Shown: positions 26,266 through 35,006 of the stretch, one piece after another | How positions within the stretch are numbered: the stretch's first letter is position 1 | Layout of the letters: every line of letters begins with the position of its first letter | From: Oscillatoria nigro-viridis PCC 7112 | GTDB taxonomy: Bacteria; Cyanobacteriota; Cyanobacteriia; Cyanobacteriales; Microcoleaceae | Reading direction: 5' to 3' | NCBI RefSeq assembly: GCF_000317475.1 | Contig: NC_019730.1 | Span: 186,001-250,000, forward strand | Length of the DNA stretch: 64,000 bases | Notes under the pieces: model-generated | Database searches by the model: none | What the model was told of the DNA's origin: nothing | What the model saw: only the letters and a program-made list of their open reading frames with translations | Translations under genes and position numbers: made by a program

Positions 26266-26512
26266 CAGACTTATCGCACGCCGTCAGGCTAAAAACCGAT
26301 TGCAACGTTCCAAGCTGGAGCGAACCAAGCGCTTGCGAGATGAAGTTGCCTTGGGTAGACCTTTTAGAAAGTCTCCCCTGCTAGACTTCGTTGATGACTT
26401 GGTACATAGACCCCCAAATCAAGAACAGATGCGCCAGCTCAAAGAACTACTTCTAGAAGAACAGAAAGCGATTGCTAAACTCATTGCCTTAGTTGAGCAG
26501 CACCTAGAGTAG
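26225..26512 (+). CDS. small basic helical protein
   Basis: Protein of 95 aa, strongly basic at the start (RLIARRQAKNRLQRSKLERT), then LLDFVDDLVHRPPNQEQMRQ and LKELLLEEQKAIAKLIALVE, a long amphipathic helix. Several ATG codons near 26225-26233 are possible starts, all inside the previous gene. A nucleic-acid-binding or structural role is possible; none can be shown. Confidence 0.45.
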   Translation: MEMKRTGNVCQRLDRLIARRQAKNRLQRSKLERTKRLRDEVALGRPFRKSPLLDFVDDLVHRPPNQEQMRQLKELLLEEQKAIAKLIALVEQHLE

Positions 26513-26688
26513 TGGTCTGCCATTCGCGAAACAGCCCAGCCACATCCGCTGCTGGGCAAGTTTTGTTTTTTGTGGATGGTAGGCGAGTTCGTTGGGAAAT
26601 TCTTGATTTCGCTCCGCAAACGCGCTGGGTGGATTAGCTGCAAATTGGATGAATTTCCAGCACTCGTGCCTGACTTAAGTGAGTGGAA

Positions 26689-26844
26689 ATGAGAGATCCT
26701 GAAAGAACTATCCAACCAGAAATTTCCGTAAATATTGAAACATCCCAAGCAACTGAGTTGGCTCCGCATCAGGAATCAGAAGGCTCTCAAGAACTGTGGG
26801 AATTAGCCAAGAAGCGGCTCAAGCGAATCCTGGCAAACCGATGA
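26689..26844 (+). CDS. 51-residue small protein
   Basis: A short frame from ATG 26689 to TGA 26844. It has an acidic first part (RTIQPEISVNIETSQATELA) and a basic C-terminal helix (LWELAKKRLKRILANR). Its stop shares ATGA with the start of the following gene (26841), an arrangement typical of real coupled genes. Function unknown. Confidence 0.45.
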   Translation: MRDPERTIQPEISVNIETSQATELAPHQESEGSQELWELAKKRLKRILANR

Positions 26845-27011
26845 AGTTACTGCACGGGAAGATACTTAAACAAAAATACGAAATTTCCTCTTCAATGGCG
26901 AACACGCTCGCGCTGGAAAACTGTAAAGCTACCTTTAAACAAAGTAAGCGGACACCAGCGGATTCGGATCGGATACATTGTTTCATGCCGATTCCAGAGA
27001 GCACTCCATAA
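26841..27011 (+). CDS. 56-residue small basic protein
   Basis: The start at 26841 (MKLLHGKILKQKYEISSSMA) overlaps the previous stop. The protein is basic (about pI above 9 by inspection) and ends HCFMPIPESTP. The last 29 bp overlap the convergent HNH gene. Not recognised; the ATGA overlap and shared strand are the main support. Confidence 0.4.
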   Translation: MKLLHGKILKQKYEISSSMANTLALENCKATFKQSKRTPADSDRIHCFMPIPESTP

Positions 27012-27339
27012 TATCCCAGTCAATGCCATCATCGGGGAACAAGGATAATTGCCCTGGCGATACGTTTGATTGACCGCGATTGTGATAGGACAGGTGACAC
27101 GCGGTACACAGAGCGATTAAGTTTTCAGGGCGATTATCCTCCGGTATCCGATTGCGATGGTGCACCGCTAAAGTTAAGGCACATCGTTCAGATTTGGTTA
27201 AGCCGCTTTGTTTACCGGGTCGGAGTTTACCGGGTCGGAGGCATTGTTGATGGCACTTTGCACAACGCCACCCCGCGTTTTCTTTCACCGAAAGCGCAAT
27301 CTCTTGCCAATTGTCGGGATACCTCTTTGGTTTAGGCAT
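26983..27339 (-). CDS. HNH endonuclease
   Basis: Protein of 118 aa with the HNH fold. CAKCHQQC is the first zinc knuckle, LAVHHRNRIPEDNRPENLIA holds the catalytic His pair and Asn, and CTACHLSYHN is the second knuckle plus final His. The length matches small stand-alone HNH proteins of phages and plasmids. LRPGKLRPGK comes from a tandem 15-bp duplication at about 27211-27240, inside the spacer between knuckle and core, and probably tolerated. Confidence 0.85.
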   Translation of the reverse strand: MPKPKRYPDNWQEIALSVKENAGWRCAKCHQQCLRPGKLRPGKQSGLTKSERCALTLAVHHRNRIPEDNRPENLIALCTACHLSYHNRGQSNVSPGQLSLFPDDGIDWDIMECSLESA

Positions 27340-27817
27340 AGCGGTAAAAGCTCATCTTTTCAAAATATGGCGATCGCTCTGTTATCGAAGTGAAAGTAAA
27401 TTCGATTCAAAGCTGTCAGCAATCAACCATAAGGTGTAAAGGTCTATATTGCATTGTGCCGTAGAGGGTTTAGTTATTTTTCTCATTGTCCGATACCTAG
27501 AAAGTAGACGACAATTATTTATCAATTCACTGTTTGGTTATTTTGTCAATGCGTAAGTCCTATTTACGTTGTGCATTTGCTAGTTGACGGACAAGGGCGG
27601 GAAGAACCGGGGCGACATGGTTGGGTAGAGTTCAATTGGAAAGGAGAGGTGCTCCCGTTGGGCTCTGGAAGAACAGGATGAATATGGTAAGCAAGAAATT
27701 GCCAGCAGCAATGATCGGATTGAGTACGATCGCATGAATCCCCCTATCCGTAAGCCCATGCCCATTCGCTATCCACCACTCTTACCCCCTGCCAGCCGCA
27801 CACCATAAGGGCGGTAG
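27340..27817. other. no intact gene; possible coding scraps
   Basis: The plus strand reads VDGQGREEPGRHGWVEFNWK in one frame and YGKQEIASSNDRIEYDRMNP in another between about 27575 and 27810. This could be a degraded gene, but I cannot assign it. The remainder is AT-rich and featureless. Confidence 0.35.
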
Positions 27818-28258
27818 TTAGTGCATATCGCCCTGCCCCAGCGAGTCTCCATCAGCCACCATTTCTGAGAGAAATGTCAGGGGATTGCTCATATCAGCAG
27901 CGAAACCAAGGATGGCGCGATCTCGATGCTCGTAGATTAAATCTCCCCGAGCATTAAACAAGAAAGTTGCGCCTCGTTGAGTGAGATAAGCAGCATTTGG
28001 AACATAGGTTTTCCAATGACTCAGCACTTCTCCCATATTCCGCAGCCGTAAAGTTGCCAATTCAAACGGACGCTGGAAACCCTTGCCACCAGCCCACCGG
28101 AATGTCGAGCCTTTGAGGGCTGGAAGAGGGAAAGCCTGAATAATTTCATCATCACCAATTAATTGAGGTGCTCTTGCGTCGCCTCGATATCCTCTCCATA
28201 CTTCTGCCAGAGTGCCGGGGCTACCAATCCCAGCACACATGAACAATAGATTGAGGTA
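27818..28258 (-). pseudogene. peroxiredoxin-like gene, 3' exon
   Basis: Encodes YLNLLFMCAGIGSPGTLAEV, then LKGSTFRWAGGKGFQRPFEL and YLTQRGATFLFNARGDLIYE / HRDRAILGFAADM. This is the C-terminal half of the cyanobacterial AhpC/TSA-like 'peroxiredoxin-like' family. The natural reading joins directly to the 5' exon at 32744-33112: removing 28259-32743 gives ...AAVNA-YLNLL... in frame, a protein of about 269 aa. The inserted introns lie on the other strand, so they cannot be spliced from this gene's mRNA and the gene is inactive. Confidence 0.85.
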
Positions 28259-29362
28259 GTGCGATTCGTTGAAACGTGAATCACGGTGAAAGCCCGTACA
28301 TAACGTTTCCAGCCACAAGGCTGAACTCTCGGTCTGATAAGGGTGCAAGCCCCTTCTGCCAGACTCAGGTATGACTCCCTATCTGCCCACACCGACCGAG
28401 CTCGATTCTTGGAGAGTGAAGCTGGGAACAGGGCGCAACCAGACACCCAATGTGGGGTGACACTTGGCGCTAATGGGGGGTTCCAATGGTGAAACAGAGC
28501 CTAGAAAAGTAACTTAATCTAGAGCGGGACACAGACCAAAACTCCCGACTCCACTGGAGTTCATTCCCGCCGAATCACCTGTCTCAATATCGGCAAGAGT
28601 CCAGGGAATCCAGCAGTTAAATTGGCTCCACCTAAAGGAACAATCAATCACGCCCGAGGGAACGAAGAAAAACGAACTGAGGGTCAAGGGGAAGTCGAAC
28701 TCTTTCGTAGGCTAGACGAGCAGCGGAACTCCCTTAGTTCGGGTAGGACAGACCGGCGCGACCTGAACTGGTCGTTTAGTAAGGAGAACCACTCTCCTAG
28801 TGGATTCACACCCACTACCCTCACGTAAAGAGACTCGCTAGAGTCTGGTCACGACTGAGTAGGTAACGAAAAAGTCGGAGTGCAGACCACGAACGTAGCC
28901 GAAACTAGCAGCCTAAGCTGGTGAGGAGCAAGAGGGAAATTTCCAATGGTGAACGTAAGTGAACTATCACTAAAACTGCGTCATCCTACAAAGAGCCAAA
29001 TAAGGCTGACAGGCTCTAACCAAAAAGGTAAGTGGATAGGATTTATGATTCGGTGTTTCATAAATCGTGTGAACACGCATCTCCACCGCAGAAAAGATAG
29101 CACCTAACGGAAGTTAGAAAACTAAGCGATACAACAGGATAAACCCTACAGAGTCTACGAGAGGTCGATTACTCCTAGTAGGTCTGAGGTAACAAAGACG
29201 GAACACTCTGTTGGGTAAAGGATAGAAGAAAAAGCGAATGCTGGTTTGTAATGAACCAGATAGGGGTTGAAATATCACTTCTGACCGAAAGGAAAGCAGA
29301 CTTCTTTTGGGTCTTATACGAAAGAAACTCAGTTAAAGGAATCGAATCCAAGGACAAGTTAG

Positions 29363-31021
29363 ATGGTGTCATTATTGACAACAAACGGACTAAAGAAACG
29401 ACTTGAAAACTGGAACCAAATCAACTGGATAAAAGTTATCAAGCTAGTTAGAAACCTGCGCCAGAGAATCTTTCGTGCGAGAAAACTTGGTGACTTCCGT
29501 AAGCTACGGAGCTTGCAGAAGTTGATGTTACGAAGCTACGCAAACTTGCTGCTGTCAGTTCGACGTATCACCCAGACCAATCAAGGTAAAGCAACGGCAG
29601 GCATTGATAAAGAAGTAATCAATACTCCAGAGCAGCGGGTGATTCTGGTAAACGATTGGAATGGGGGCAACCCCAAACCAACTCTAAGGGTGGAGATACC
29701 AAAGCCCAACGGAAAGAAACGACCGCTCGGAATCCCGACCGTGCGTGACAGAATCGAACAGGCAATAGTAAAGAATTCACTAGAGCCTGAATGGGAAGCC
29801 GTATTCGAGCAACACTCATACGGATTCCGACCGGGAAGAAGTTGTCAAGATGCCATTGAGCAATGCTTTAACAAAGTAGGGTTCAACAAAGCAGGCGGAC
29901 ACAAATGGGTTCTAGAGGCTGACATCAAGGGATTCTTCGACAACATCGCCCATGAATCCATCCTGAACCTGATGGGCAACTTTCCCAAGAGAGAACTCAT
30001 CCAAGGATGGTTAAAAGCAGGGTTTGTGTTCCAAGGGAAATTACACCCCACGGAACAAGGCACACCACAGGGCGGCGTGATTTCGCCGCTACTTGCCAAT
30101 ATCGGTTTGCATGGCTTAGAAACCTTTATAAAAGCCACCAACCCGAAACTTGGCGTGGTTCGATATGCTGATGACTTTATTGTCACGGCTAAAGACAAAC
30201 ACAGTCTTGAAACTGCTCAAACCCTGATACAAGCATGGATATCAGAACGAGGTCTTGAGTTAAGCGCTGAGAAGACGGTAATCACGTCATTGGAAGATGG
30301 GTTTGATTTCCTGGGGTTCAACTCCCGGCACTACGATGGAAAACTCCTAATTAAGCCGTCCAAAAAGAAGGTGTTAATCTTCTGCAAGCGGTTGGGAGAA
30401 GAAGTTAGAAACTTAAATGGTGTAGAACAGGAAGTCTTAATCAAAAAGCTCAATCCAATTCTCAGAGGTTTTGCCAACTACTACAAAGGGGTAGTGAGCA
30501 AGGAAACCTTCGGCTACATCTCCTATAGATTGTGGCAATACCTTTGGCGTTGGGCAAAGCGTAGACACCCCAACAAAAACAAGAGATGGGTTCGGAAGCG
30601 TTACTTCAAAACCATTAAAGGCAACAACTGGGTGTTCGCTTGTACTACAAGCGACCGAAGGGGTAAAGACAAAGAACTTGCCCTATACTCAATTGCATCT
30701 ACTCCCATCGAACGCCATATAAAGGTTAAGGGTGACGCCAGCCCCGATGACCCCTCGCTAAAGGAATATTGGGACAAACGCCACCAGAAGCTTGGAAAAA
30801 CTCGCTTCAATAAAGGCTCTAAGCTTTATACGATAGCAGATAACCAAGACTGGAAGTGCCCAGAATGTGGCGAACCCTTATTCAAGGGGGAAGAAATCGA
30901 AACCCATCATATAGTGCCTGTTGCTGGAGGTGGAACAGACGACGTGGAAAACCTTCAGCACCTACACAAACCGTGTCACAAGCAGGTACATAAAACCCAA
31001 GTTAAATCTCGCTTGAAATAA
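29363..31021 (+). CDS. ltrA: group II intron reverse transcriptase/maturase, inner intron
   Basis: Protein of 552 aa. RT blocks are seen in order: TAGIDKEVINTP (RT0-1), RVEIPKPNGKKRPLGIPTVR, HSYGFRPGRSCQDAI, WVLEADIKGFFDNIAHESIL, GTPQGGVISPLLANIGLHGL, VVRYADDFIVTAKD (YADD catalytic aspartates) and LDFLGFNSR. Then come a maturase X domain and a C-terminal HNH endonuclease (CPECGEPLFKGEEIETHHIV, NLQHLHKPCHKQVH). All motifs are intact. The gene sits in domain IV of the inner intron, directly before its domain V. Confidence 0.93.
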   Translation: MVSLLTTNGLKKRLENWNQINWIKVIKLVRNLRQRIFRARKLGDFRKLRSLQKLMLRSYANLLLSVRRITQTNQGKATAGIDKEVINTPEQRVILVNDWNGGNPKPTLRVEIPKPNGKKRPLGIPTVRDRIEQAIVKNSLEPEWEAVFEQHSYGFRPGRSCQDAIEQCFNKVGFNKAGGHKWVLEADIKGFFDNIAHESILNLMGNFPKRELIQGWLKAGFVFQGKLHPTEQGTPQGGVISPLLANIGLHGLETFIKATNPKLGVVRYADDFIVTAKDKHSLETAQTLIQAWISERGLELSAEKTVITSLEDGFDFLGFNSRHYDGKLLIKPSKKKVLIFCKRLGEEVRNLNGVEQEVLIKKLNPILRGFANYYKGVVSKETFGYISYRLWQYLWRWAKRRHPNKNKRWVRKRYFKTIKGNNWVFACTTSDRRGKDKELALYSIASTPIERHIKVKGDASPDDPSLKEYWDKRHQKLGKTRFNKGSKLYTIADNQDWKCPECGEPLFKGEEIETHHIVPVAGGGTDDVENLQHLHKPCHKQVHKTQVKSRLK

Positions 31022-31026
31022 GGCTT

Positions 31027-31106
31027 GAGCCGGATGAGTGCGAAAGTCTCATGTCCGGTTCTTAGGGGAGGGGAAAGGGGCGACCCTCGAACCTTACCCG
31101 ACTAAT
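31027..31106 (+). ncRNA. domain V and VI of the inner group II intron
   Basis: GAGCCGGATGAGTGCGAAAG followed by TCTCATGTCCGGTTCT forms the 34-nt domain V hairpin with its catalytic AGC-type base. It is followed by the G-rich domain VI, whose closing strand ...CCCGACTAAT contains a bulged A. This marks the inner intron's 3' end at about 31106, before the second reverse transcriptase gene begins. Confidence 0.8.
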
Positions 31107-31145
31107 TGGTCTGAGGTGTTCAGAAAACATAAGTTAGAGCAGCGC

Positions 31146-32723
31146 ATGGTTAGACACAGCAGCAATGTTAGTGAATCTTGGAAGACGTTACCGTGGAAGA
31201 AATTCCGCCGTGATTTATTCCGCCTACAAAAACGAGTGTTTAAAGCGATTCAAGTTGGAGACAAGCAGAAAGCGAAGTCCCTTCAAAAGCTAATTCTGAA
31301 ATCTCGGGCTGCAAGAATGTTGGCGATACGTCAAGTAACTCAACTAAATGCTGGCAAAAAGACTGCGGGAATCGATGGAAGAGCCTCACTCACATTTGAG
31401 GAAAGGTTGGCTCTGAGTGAAGAACTCAGAGCCAAAAGTAACAATTGGAAACATCAGAAGTTACGTTCAATACCAATCCCAAAAAAGGATGGGAGTACCC
31501 GCCTCCTTAAGATACCAACTATCGCCGATAGAGCGTGGCAATGCCTCGCAAAATACGCGCTAGAGCCAGCACACGAAGCAACCTTCCACGCTCGTAGCTA
31601 CGGATTCAGGACAGGGAGGTCAGCGCATGACGCGCAGAAATTTCTTTTCCTAAATCTAAGCTCAAAAGCCCACGGAATATCCAAGCGAGTCATAGAACTC
31701 GATATCGAAAAATGCTTCGACAGGATAAGCCACACCAGCATAATGGAACGACTCATCGCCCCAAAAGGCATCAAGACCGGAATATTCCGCTGTCTAAAAT
31801 CAGGAGTCAATCCAGGATTTCCAGAACAAGGAACCCCGCAAGGGGGCGTGGTAAGTCCATTACTAGCCAATATCGCTCTTAATGGGATTGAGGAAATACA
31901 TCGATCAGTCCGTTACGCGGACGACATGGTAATAATTCTGAAACCCAAAGATGATGCGAAGGCAATACTTGATAAAGTCAGCGAATTTCTGGCAGCACGA
32001 GGCATGAAGGTTAGTGAAAAGAAAACTAAGCTAACGGCTACGACAGATGGATTTGACTTCCTCGGTTGGCATTTCAAAGTGCAAAACAACGGGAAATTTA
32101 GATGCGTTCCATCAGCGGACAATTTTAAAGCGTTTCGTCAGAAGGTAAAACACATCGTTAACAACTCGAATTATGGTGCTACGGACAAGGCCCAGAAATT
32201 AGCCCCTGTAGTTAGAGGTTGGAGAAACTACCATCGCTACTGTAAGTTGGAAGGGTCACGGTTTTCACTGTGGTTCCTCAACAAGAGAGCCTTCAAGGTA
32301 TTTAACAAGGAAGCAAAGCAGAATCGTTATACTGTCAAGAAATTGATAGAAAAAGCATTCCCGACGGTTCCTTACTCCGAAAACAAATTTGTCAATGTCA
32401 AAGGAGAGAAATCTCCCTACGACGGAGACATAGCCTACTGGAGTGAGCGTAACAGCAAACTCTATAACGGCGAAACCTCTAAAGCTTTAAAACGGCAAAA
32501 CCATAAATGTGGGGAATGTGGTTTAAAAATGCTAGGCGATGAAAGGATTCATCTGCACCACGTAGATGGATGTCACAGTAATTGGAAAATAAACAACCTT
32601 CTAGCGGTTCACGAAAGTTGCCACGATTATATCCACATGAGCAAAGGCGCAAGCCAAGAACATCGGGAGCCGGATGCGGGGAAACCAGCACGTCCGGATC
32701 TAACTGAGAGGTGCCGGGGATAA
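31146..32723 (+). CDS. ltrA: group II intron reverse transcriptase/maturase, outer intron
   Basis: I place the start at ATG 31146 (MVRHSSNVSESWKTLPWKKF) rather than an upstream start inside the inner intron's domain V/VI. The protein is about 525 aa. Motifs: KTAGIDGRASLTFEERLALS, SIPIPKKDGSTRLLKIPTIA, ARSYGFRTGRSAHDAQ, VIELDIEKCFDRISHTSIME, GTPQGGVVSPLLANIALNGI, VRYADDMVIILKP, FDFLGWHFK, and a C-terminal HNH (CGECGLKMLGDERIHLHHVD). It differs clearly in sequence from the inner protein, so the two introns are of different lineage rather than duplicates. Confidence 0.92.
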   Translation: MVRHSSNVSESWKTLPWKKFRRDLFRLQKRVFKAIQVGDKQKAKSLQKLILKSRAARMLAIRQVTQLNAGKKTAGIDGRASLTFEERLALSEELRAKSNNWKHQKLRSIPIPKKDGSTRLLKIPTIADRAWQCLAKYALEPAHEATFHARSYGFRTGRSAHDAQKFLFLNLSSKAHGISKRVIELDIEKCFDRISHTSIMERLIAPKGIKTGIFRCLKSGVNPGFPEQGTPQGGVVSPLLANIALNGIEEIHRSVRYADDMVIILKPKDDAKAILDKVSEFLAARGMKVSEKKTKLTATTDGFDFLGWHFKVQNNGKFRCVPSADNFKAFRQKVKHIVNNSNYGATDKAQKLAPVVRGWRNYHRYCKLEGSRFSLWFLNKRAFKVFNKEAKQNRYTVKKLIEKAFPTVPYSENKFVNVKGEKSPYDGDIAYWSERNSKLYNGETSKALKRQNHKCGECGLKMLGDERIHLHHVDGCHSNWKINNLLAVHESCHDYIHMSKGASQEHREPDAGKPARPDLTERCRG

Positions 32724-32743
32724 TACCTCCCATCGACTCAAAC
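32667..32743 (+). ncRNA. domain V and VI of the outer group II intron
   Basis: GAGCCGGATGCGGGGAAACC / AGCACGTCCGGATCT is a canonical domain V. Domain VI follows (TGAGAGGT... ACCTCCCATCGACTCA), closing with TGAG/CTCA. The A in CGACTCAAAC lies eight bases from the 3' border, where the branch point is expected. The border is set by the exact return of the host reading frame at 32744. Confidence 0.82.
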
Positions 32744-33112
32744 AGCATTCACAGCAGCCGATAAACCGGGTAGTTTTAACGATAAACCTGGATACAGGTC
32801 AAGTTTGTGGTGCAGTTGGGCACTTGGATCTACAAACAAACAGTCGGCAGGAAATCCTGTATAGCCACAGAATCGCTGACCCGATGAGCGTGAGCCAATT
32901 CCCACAGCTCGGATTGCTATCCCTTGTGTTTCCAGCCGTTGAGCGTCCCGCTGCAACCACCAAGCATATTCAAGGCTGTCGAAATCTCCCAATTGCGGCA
33001 AGACCAGCACCAATTGCCTCATAGAGGATTCGCAACCGTTCAAGATGGGTAAAACGGCTCCATCACTCACCCGTTGGCGTGAGGTTTGGCTCAAGATGGT
33101 ATGGATATTCAT
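32744..33112 (-). pseudogene. peroxiredoxin-like gene, 5' exon
   Basis: Encodes MNIHTILSQTSRQRVSDGAV, LPQLGDFDSLEYAWWLQRDA, GSRSSGQRFCGYTGFPADCL and GLSLKLPGLSAAVNA, the thioredoxin-fold N-terminal half of the cyanobacterial peroxiredoxin-like family. The C-x-x-Y-T-G region is where the family carries its conserved Cys. It ends at the intron border; in the present sequence the frame runs one Val into the intron and stops. The ATG at 33112 is the natural start. Confidence 0.85.
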
Positions 33113-33306
33113 CGGCTATTATCTATTGAGGAATCGGGAAAGTAGGAAATCATCAGTTGTTGGACAGATGCTTTACTCGCATCAAATCGGGCGGCTGCTT
33201 TTGGAATTAATGTATCACCTGGTTGAGATGCTTTAACTATCGCGCTCGAGCTGGCAGGGTCTGTCTACCCGTGCTACTTTAGCTCTCGATGAGCCGGTGA
33301 TGTTCG

Positions 33307-33390
33307 GCGATCGCCAATGCTCTCTCCGCGATCGCCAATGCTCTCTCCGCGATCGCCAATGCTCTCTCCGCGATCGCCAATGCTCTCTCC
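33307..33390. repeat. 4 x 21-bp tandem repeat containing HIP1-like core
   Basis: The unit GCGATCGCCAATGCTCTCTC + C is repeated four times without change, and a fifth partial unit (GCGAGAGC) follows. Each unit carries GCGATCGC, the HIP1 octamer. No gene is convincing here: the apparent minus-strand frame is a run of REHWRSR repeats. Confidence 0.92.
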
Positions 33391-33510
33391 GCGAGAGCAG
33401 ACTCAATGAAATTGGTGCCGACAAGCGTGAAATATTTTGACAGACCAACTGGAATCAGCGTCAGTTCACGGCATTTTTAGCTAACTTTTCGCTCGGCTTT
33501 CCCAAATAAA

Positions 33511-33541
33511 GAATACCGAGAGCAATGGTCGCTCCCGGTAT
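33511..33541 (-). terminator. probable terminator downstream of the Hsp20 gene
   Basis: ATACCG-A-GAGC (33514-33524) pairs with GCTC-C-CGGTAT (33531-33541), leaving a short loop. In the minus direction the stem is followed by TCTTTATTTG, a T-rich run. It lies about 125 bp past the Hsp20 stop. Confidence 0.55.
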
Positions 33542-33667
33542 CAGCTTTTCCAGTTCCTTTGTTGCTAAGTAAATCCAATCAGGCTCAATGAAAGGAAAAT
33601 TTGCCTCACTTAATTAAGCACAGCTTTCACCATACTGAGTTCACCACTAAACACGCTTGCCCCATCG

Positions 33668-34150
33668 TTATTGGTTAGCCTGTTCCAAAGCGGGAGTCGC
33701 TGGAGTTCCAGCAATTTCGGCCAAATTAATCTTGACGACTTTATTGCGATCTTCACTTACTTTGGGCAGCGTTAGCGTTAGAATGCCATCAAAGCATTCA
33801 GCTTGCACAGAGTCGTTTTGAATGTGTGCGGGCAAGGAAAGCACCCGGTGGAATTTGCCGTAGCGGAATTCCGAGCGGACGGAGCCGGGTTTTTCGCCTG
33901 CGTTTTCCCAGCGGCGTTCGCCAGAGATAGAAATTGCTTCACGAGTGACTTGAACGTCAACGTCTTTGGGGTCAATTCCGGGCAGTTGCGCTTTTAATAC
34001 GAAGCTGTCCCCAGCATCAACCAATTCCAGAGCGGGCATCCAAGCGGCTTCTGAGTTATCTCTCGCTGCTGCCCGTCGGTCAAAAGCTTTATCGAGCTGC
34101 TGGCGGATGGTTTCAATTTCAGTGAAGGGTTGCCAAGAGCGCATCAACAT
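33668..34150 (-). CDS. Hsp20/alpha-crystallin small heat-shock protein
   Basis: Protein of 160 aa. The alpha-crystallin domain spans about 40-140: MPALELVDAGDSFVLKAQLP, GIDPKDVDVQVTREAISISG, YGKFHRVLSLPAHIQNDSVQ, and DGILTLTLPK (the GxLxLxxPK end motif). The N-terminus (MLMRSWQPFTEIETIRQQLD) is the usual one for cyanobacterial class I members. It is an ATP-independent chaperone that binds unfolding proteins. It stands alone, with a hairpin terminator downstream. No heat-shock operator such as CIRCE was seen upstream. Confidence 0.92.
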   Translation of the reverse strand: MLMRSWQPFTEIETIRQQLDKAFDRRAAARDNSEAAWMPALELVDAGDSFVLKAQLPGIDPKDVDVQVTREAISISGERRWENAGEKPGSVRSEFRYGKFHRVLSLPAHIQNDSVQAECFDGILTLTLPKVSEDRNKVVKINLAEIAGTPATPALEQANQ

Positions 34151-34373
34151 AATCTGTCACCTCAAAGATTGGTAAAGCTTTATAACGAAAGTTTGGTTGA
34201 AGCTCGTTGCTTACAGTTATTATGATGCCGATTTTTCACGGGTAACAACAGTCAGGAGAACCCTACTCTGTTGGTCGTATTTGCCAGAATAAACGCGAAA
34301 TAACCAGCATTAATTGGCAGTGAAGAAAACCGTACAAAGCTATTCCTAGAAACCGAAAATACTGTAGCAACGG

Positions 34374-34451
34374 CATGAGCTTACCTCGCCCGTTCTGCTG
34401 GCATGTGAGCGTCATGAGCTTGCCTCGCCCGTTCTGCTGGCGTGTGAGCGT
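34374..34451. repeat. 2 x 39-bp tandem repeat
   Basis: CATGAGCTTACCTCGCCCGT... repeats after 39 bp with two base differences (34374-34412, 34413-34451). It lies in a stretch (34151-34600) without a convincing gene. Only two copies and no spacers, so it is not a CRISPR. Confidence 0.8.
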
Positions 34452-34608
34452 CGGGGGAAGTATCGGCGGTGTTGCCAACCGTACCAACAATGCGGTGCGG
34501 GTGATGTAGCAGGGTAAGGACGTACACAGCGGGCGTGAGCTGCTTTCCCATAGCATCGCTGTATGAGTGCGATCGCATAATCCCACTCTTAAAAACAAAG
34601 TTTTGATA

Positions 34609-34677
34609 TAGCTAGCTGCGGGAGTGGGAGTCCCACATTAACGCCTCCACAAGCGGGGCGTTACCCACAGCTAGCTA
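34609..34677. repeat. nested palindromes able to form a three-way junction
   Basis: The outer arms TAGCTAGCTG (34609-34618) and CAGCTAGCTA (34668-34677) are exact complements. Inside are two further hairpins: GTGGGA/TCCCAC (34624-34636) and AACGCC/GGCGTT (34640-34662). The whole 69 bp would fold as a three-way junction in RNA or as a cruciform. Probably an interspersed repeat. Confidence 0.65.
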
Positions 34678-34720
34678 ATAAATCCTCCCAAGCAGTAATT
34701 CATTCACAGCCAAGACACCT

Positions 34721-34912
34721 TCACTGTCTAACGACTAGCGTGCCACCTGAAGAGAGAATGCCTAGTAAAATGTTATGCAGAAACAGAAAGTAATAGATAC
34801 CGAAAGCAGCCAAGCCCCCTAAAAGCATTACTATATCTTGCCGAAACTTGGCTATACTAATCAAAGCAGCAAGGAAAATTGACACAAGGATAGCGGTCTG
34901 ACGCTCGAACAT
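34721..34912 (-). CDS. small membrane protein, two transmembrane helices
   Basis: I place the start at 34912 (MFERQTAILVSIFLAALISI), with GGAG 11 bp upstream; an open frame extends further but without a better site. The protein is 63 aa with two hydrophobic helices (ILVSIFLAALISI and IVMLLGGLAAFGIYYFLFL). Function unknown. It is the last gene after the HEPN/kinase operon but separated from it by about 95 bp. Confidence 0.5.
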   Translation of the reverse strand: MFERQTAILVSIFLAALISIAKFRQDIVMLLGGLAAFGIYYFLFLHNILLGILSSGGTLVVRQ

Positions 34913-35006
34913 GAGGAAAAAGACTCCTTTCTCTGAAACTATTGCAATCCAGCATAGGTGGACTGCCCAAGCGTCAGAGGCAATGCGATCCAGATTTGAA
35001 GTTTTG

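Larger units (their letters stand above)
28259..32743 (+). mobile_element. two group II introns, apparently nested, antisense to the host gene
   Basis: The 5' end is GTGCGATTCG at 28259 (GUGYG consensus), followed by about 600 bp of structured domain I-III sequence. Two reverse-transcriptase genes lie inside, and two domain V/VI sets are seen (31027-31106 and 32667-32743). The 3' end is CTCAAAC at 32743, which leaves a bulged A eight bases from the end. Only one exact pair of outer borders restores the host frame, so the outer intron owns 28259 and 32743 and the second reverse transcriptase. The inner intron ends near 31106; its 5' end lies somewhere in 28450-28950 and is not resolved. Confidence 0.82.

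Noticed and set aside
31038..31145. N-terminal 36 codons upstream of MVRHSSNVS in the second reverse transcriptase
   Set aside because: They translate the inner intron's domain V/VI and are not part of the natural protein.
32479..32748. Minus-strand frame of 89 codons over the outer intron's 3' end
   Set aside because: It is the complement of the reverse transcriptase end and domain V; no independent support.
33233..33448. Minus-strand frame of 71 codons with REHWRSR repeats
   Set aside because: It is only the translation of the 21-bp HIP1-type tandem repeat; no ribosome site or homologue pattern.
34374..34451. Possible CRISPR
   Set aside because: Only two adjacent 39-bp copies without spacers, and no cas genes in the window.
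34263..34598. Minus-strand frames over the 39-bp tandem repeat
   Set aside because: Repetitive, low-complexity translation with no start signals; repeat artefact.
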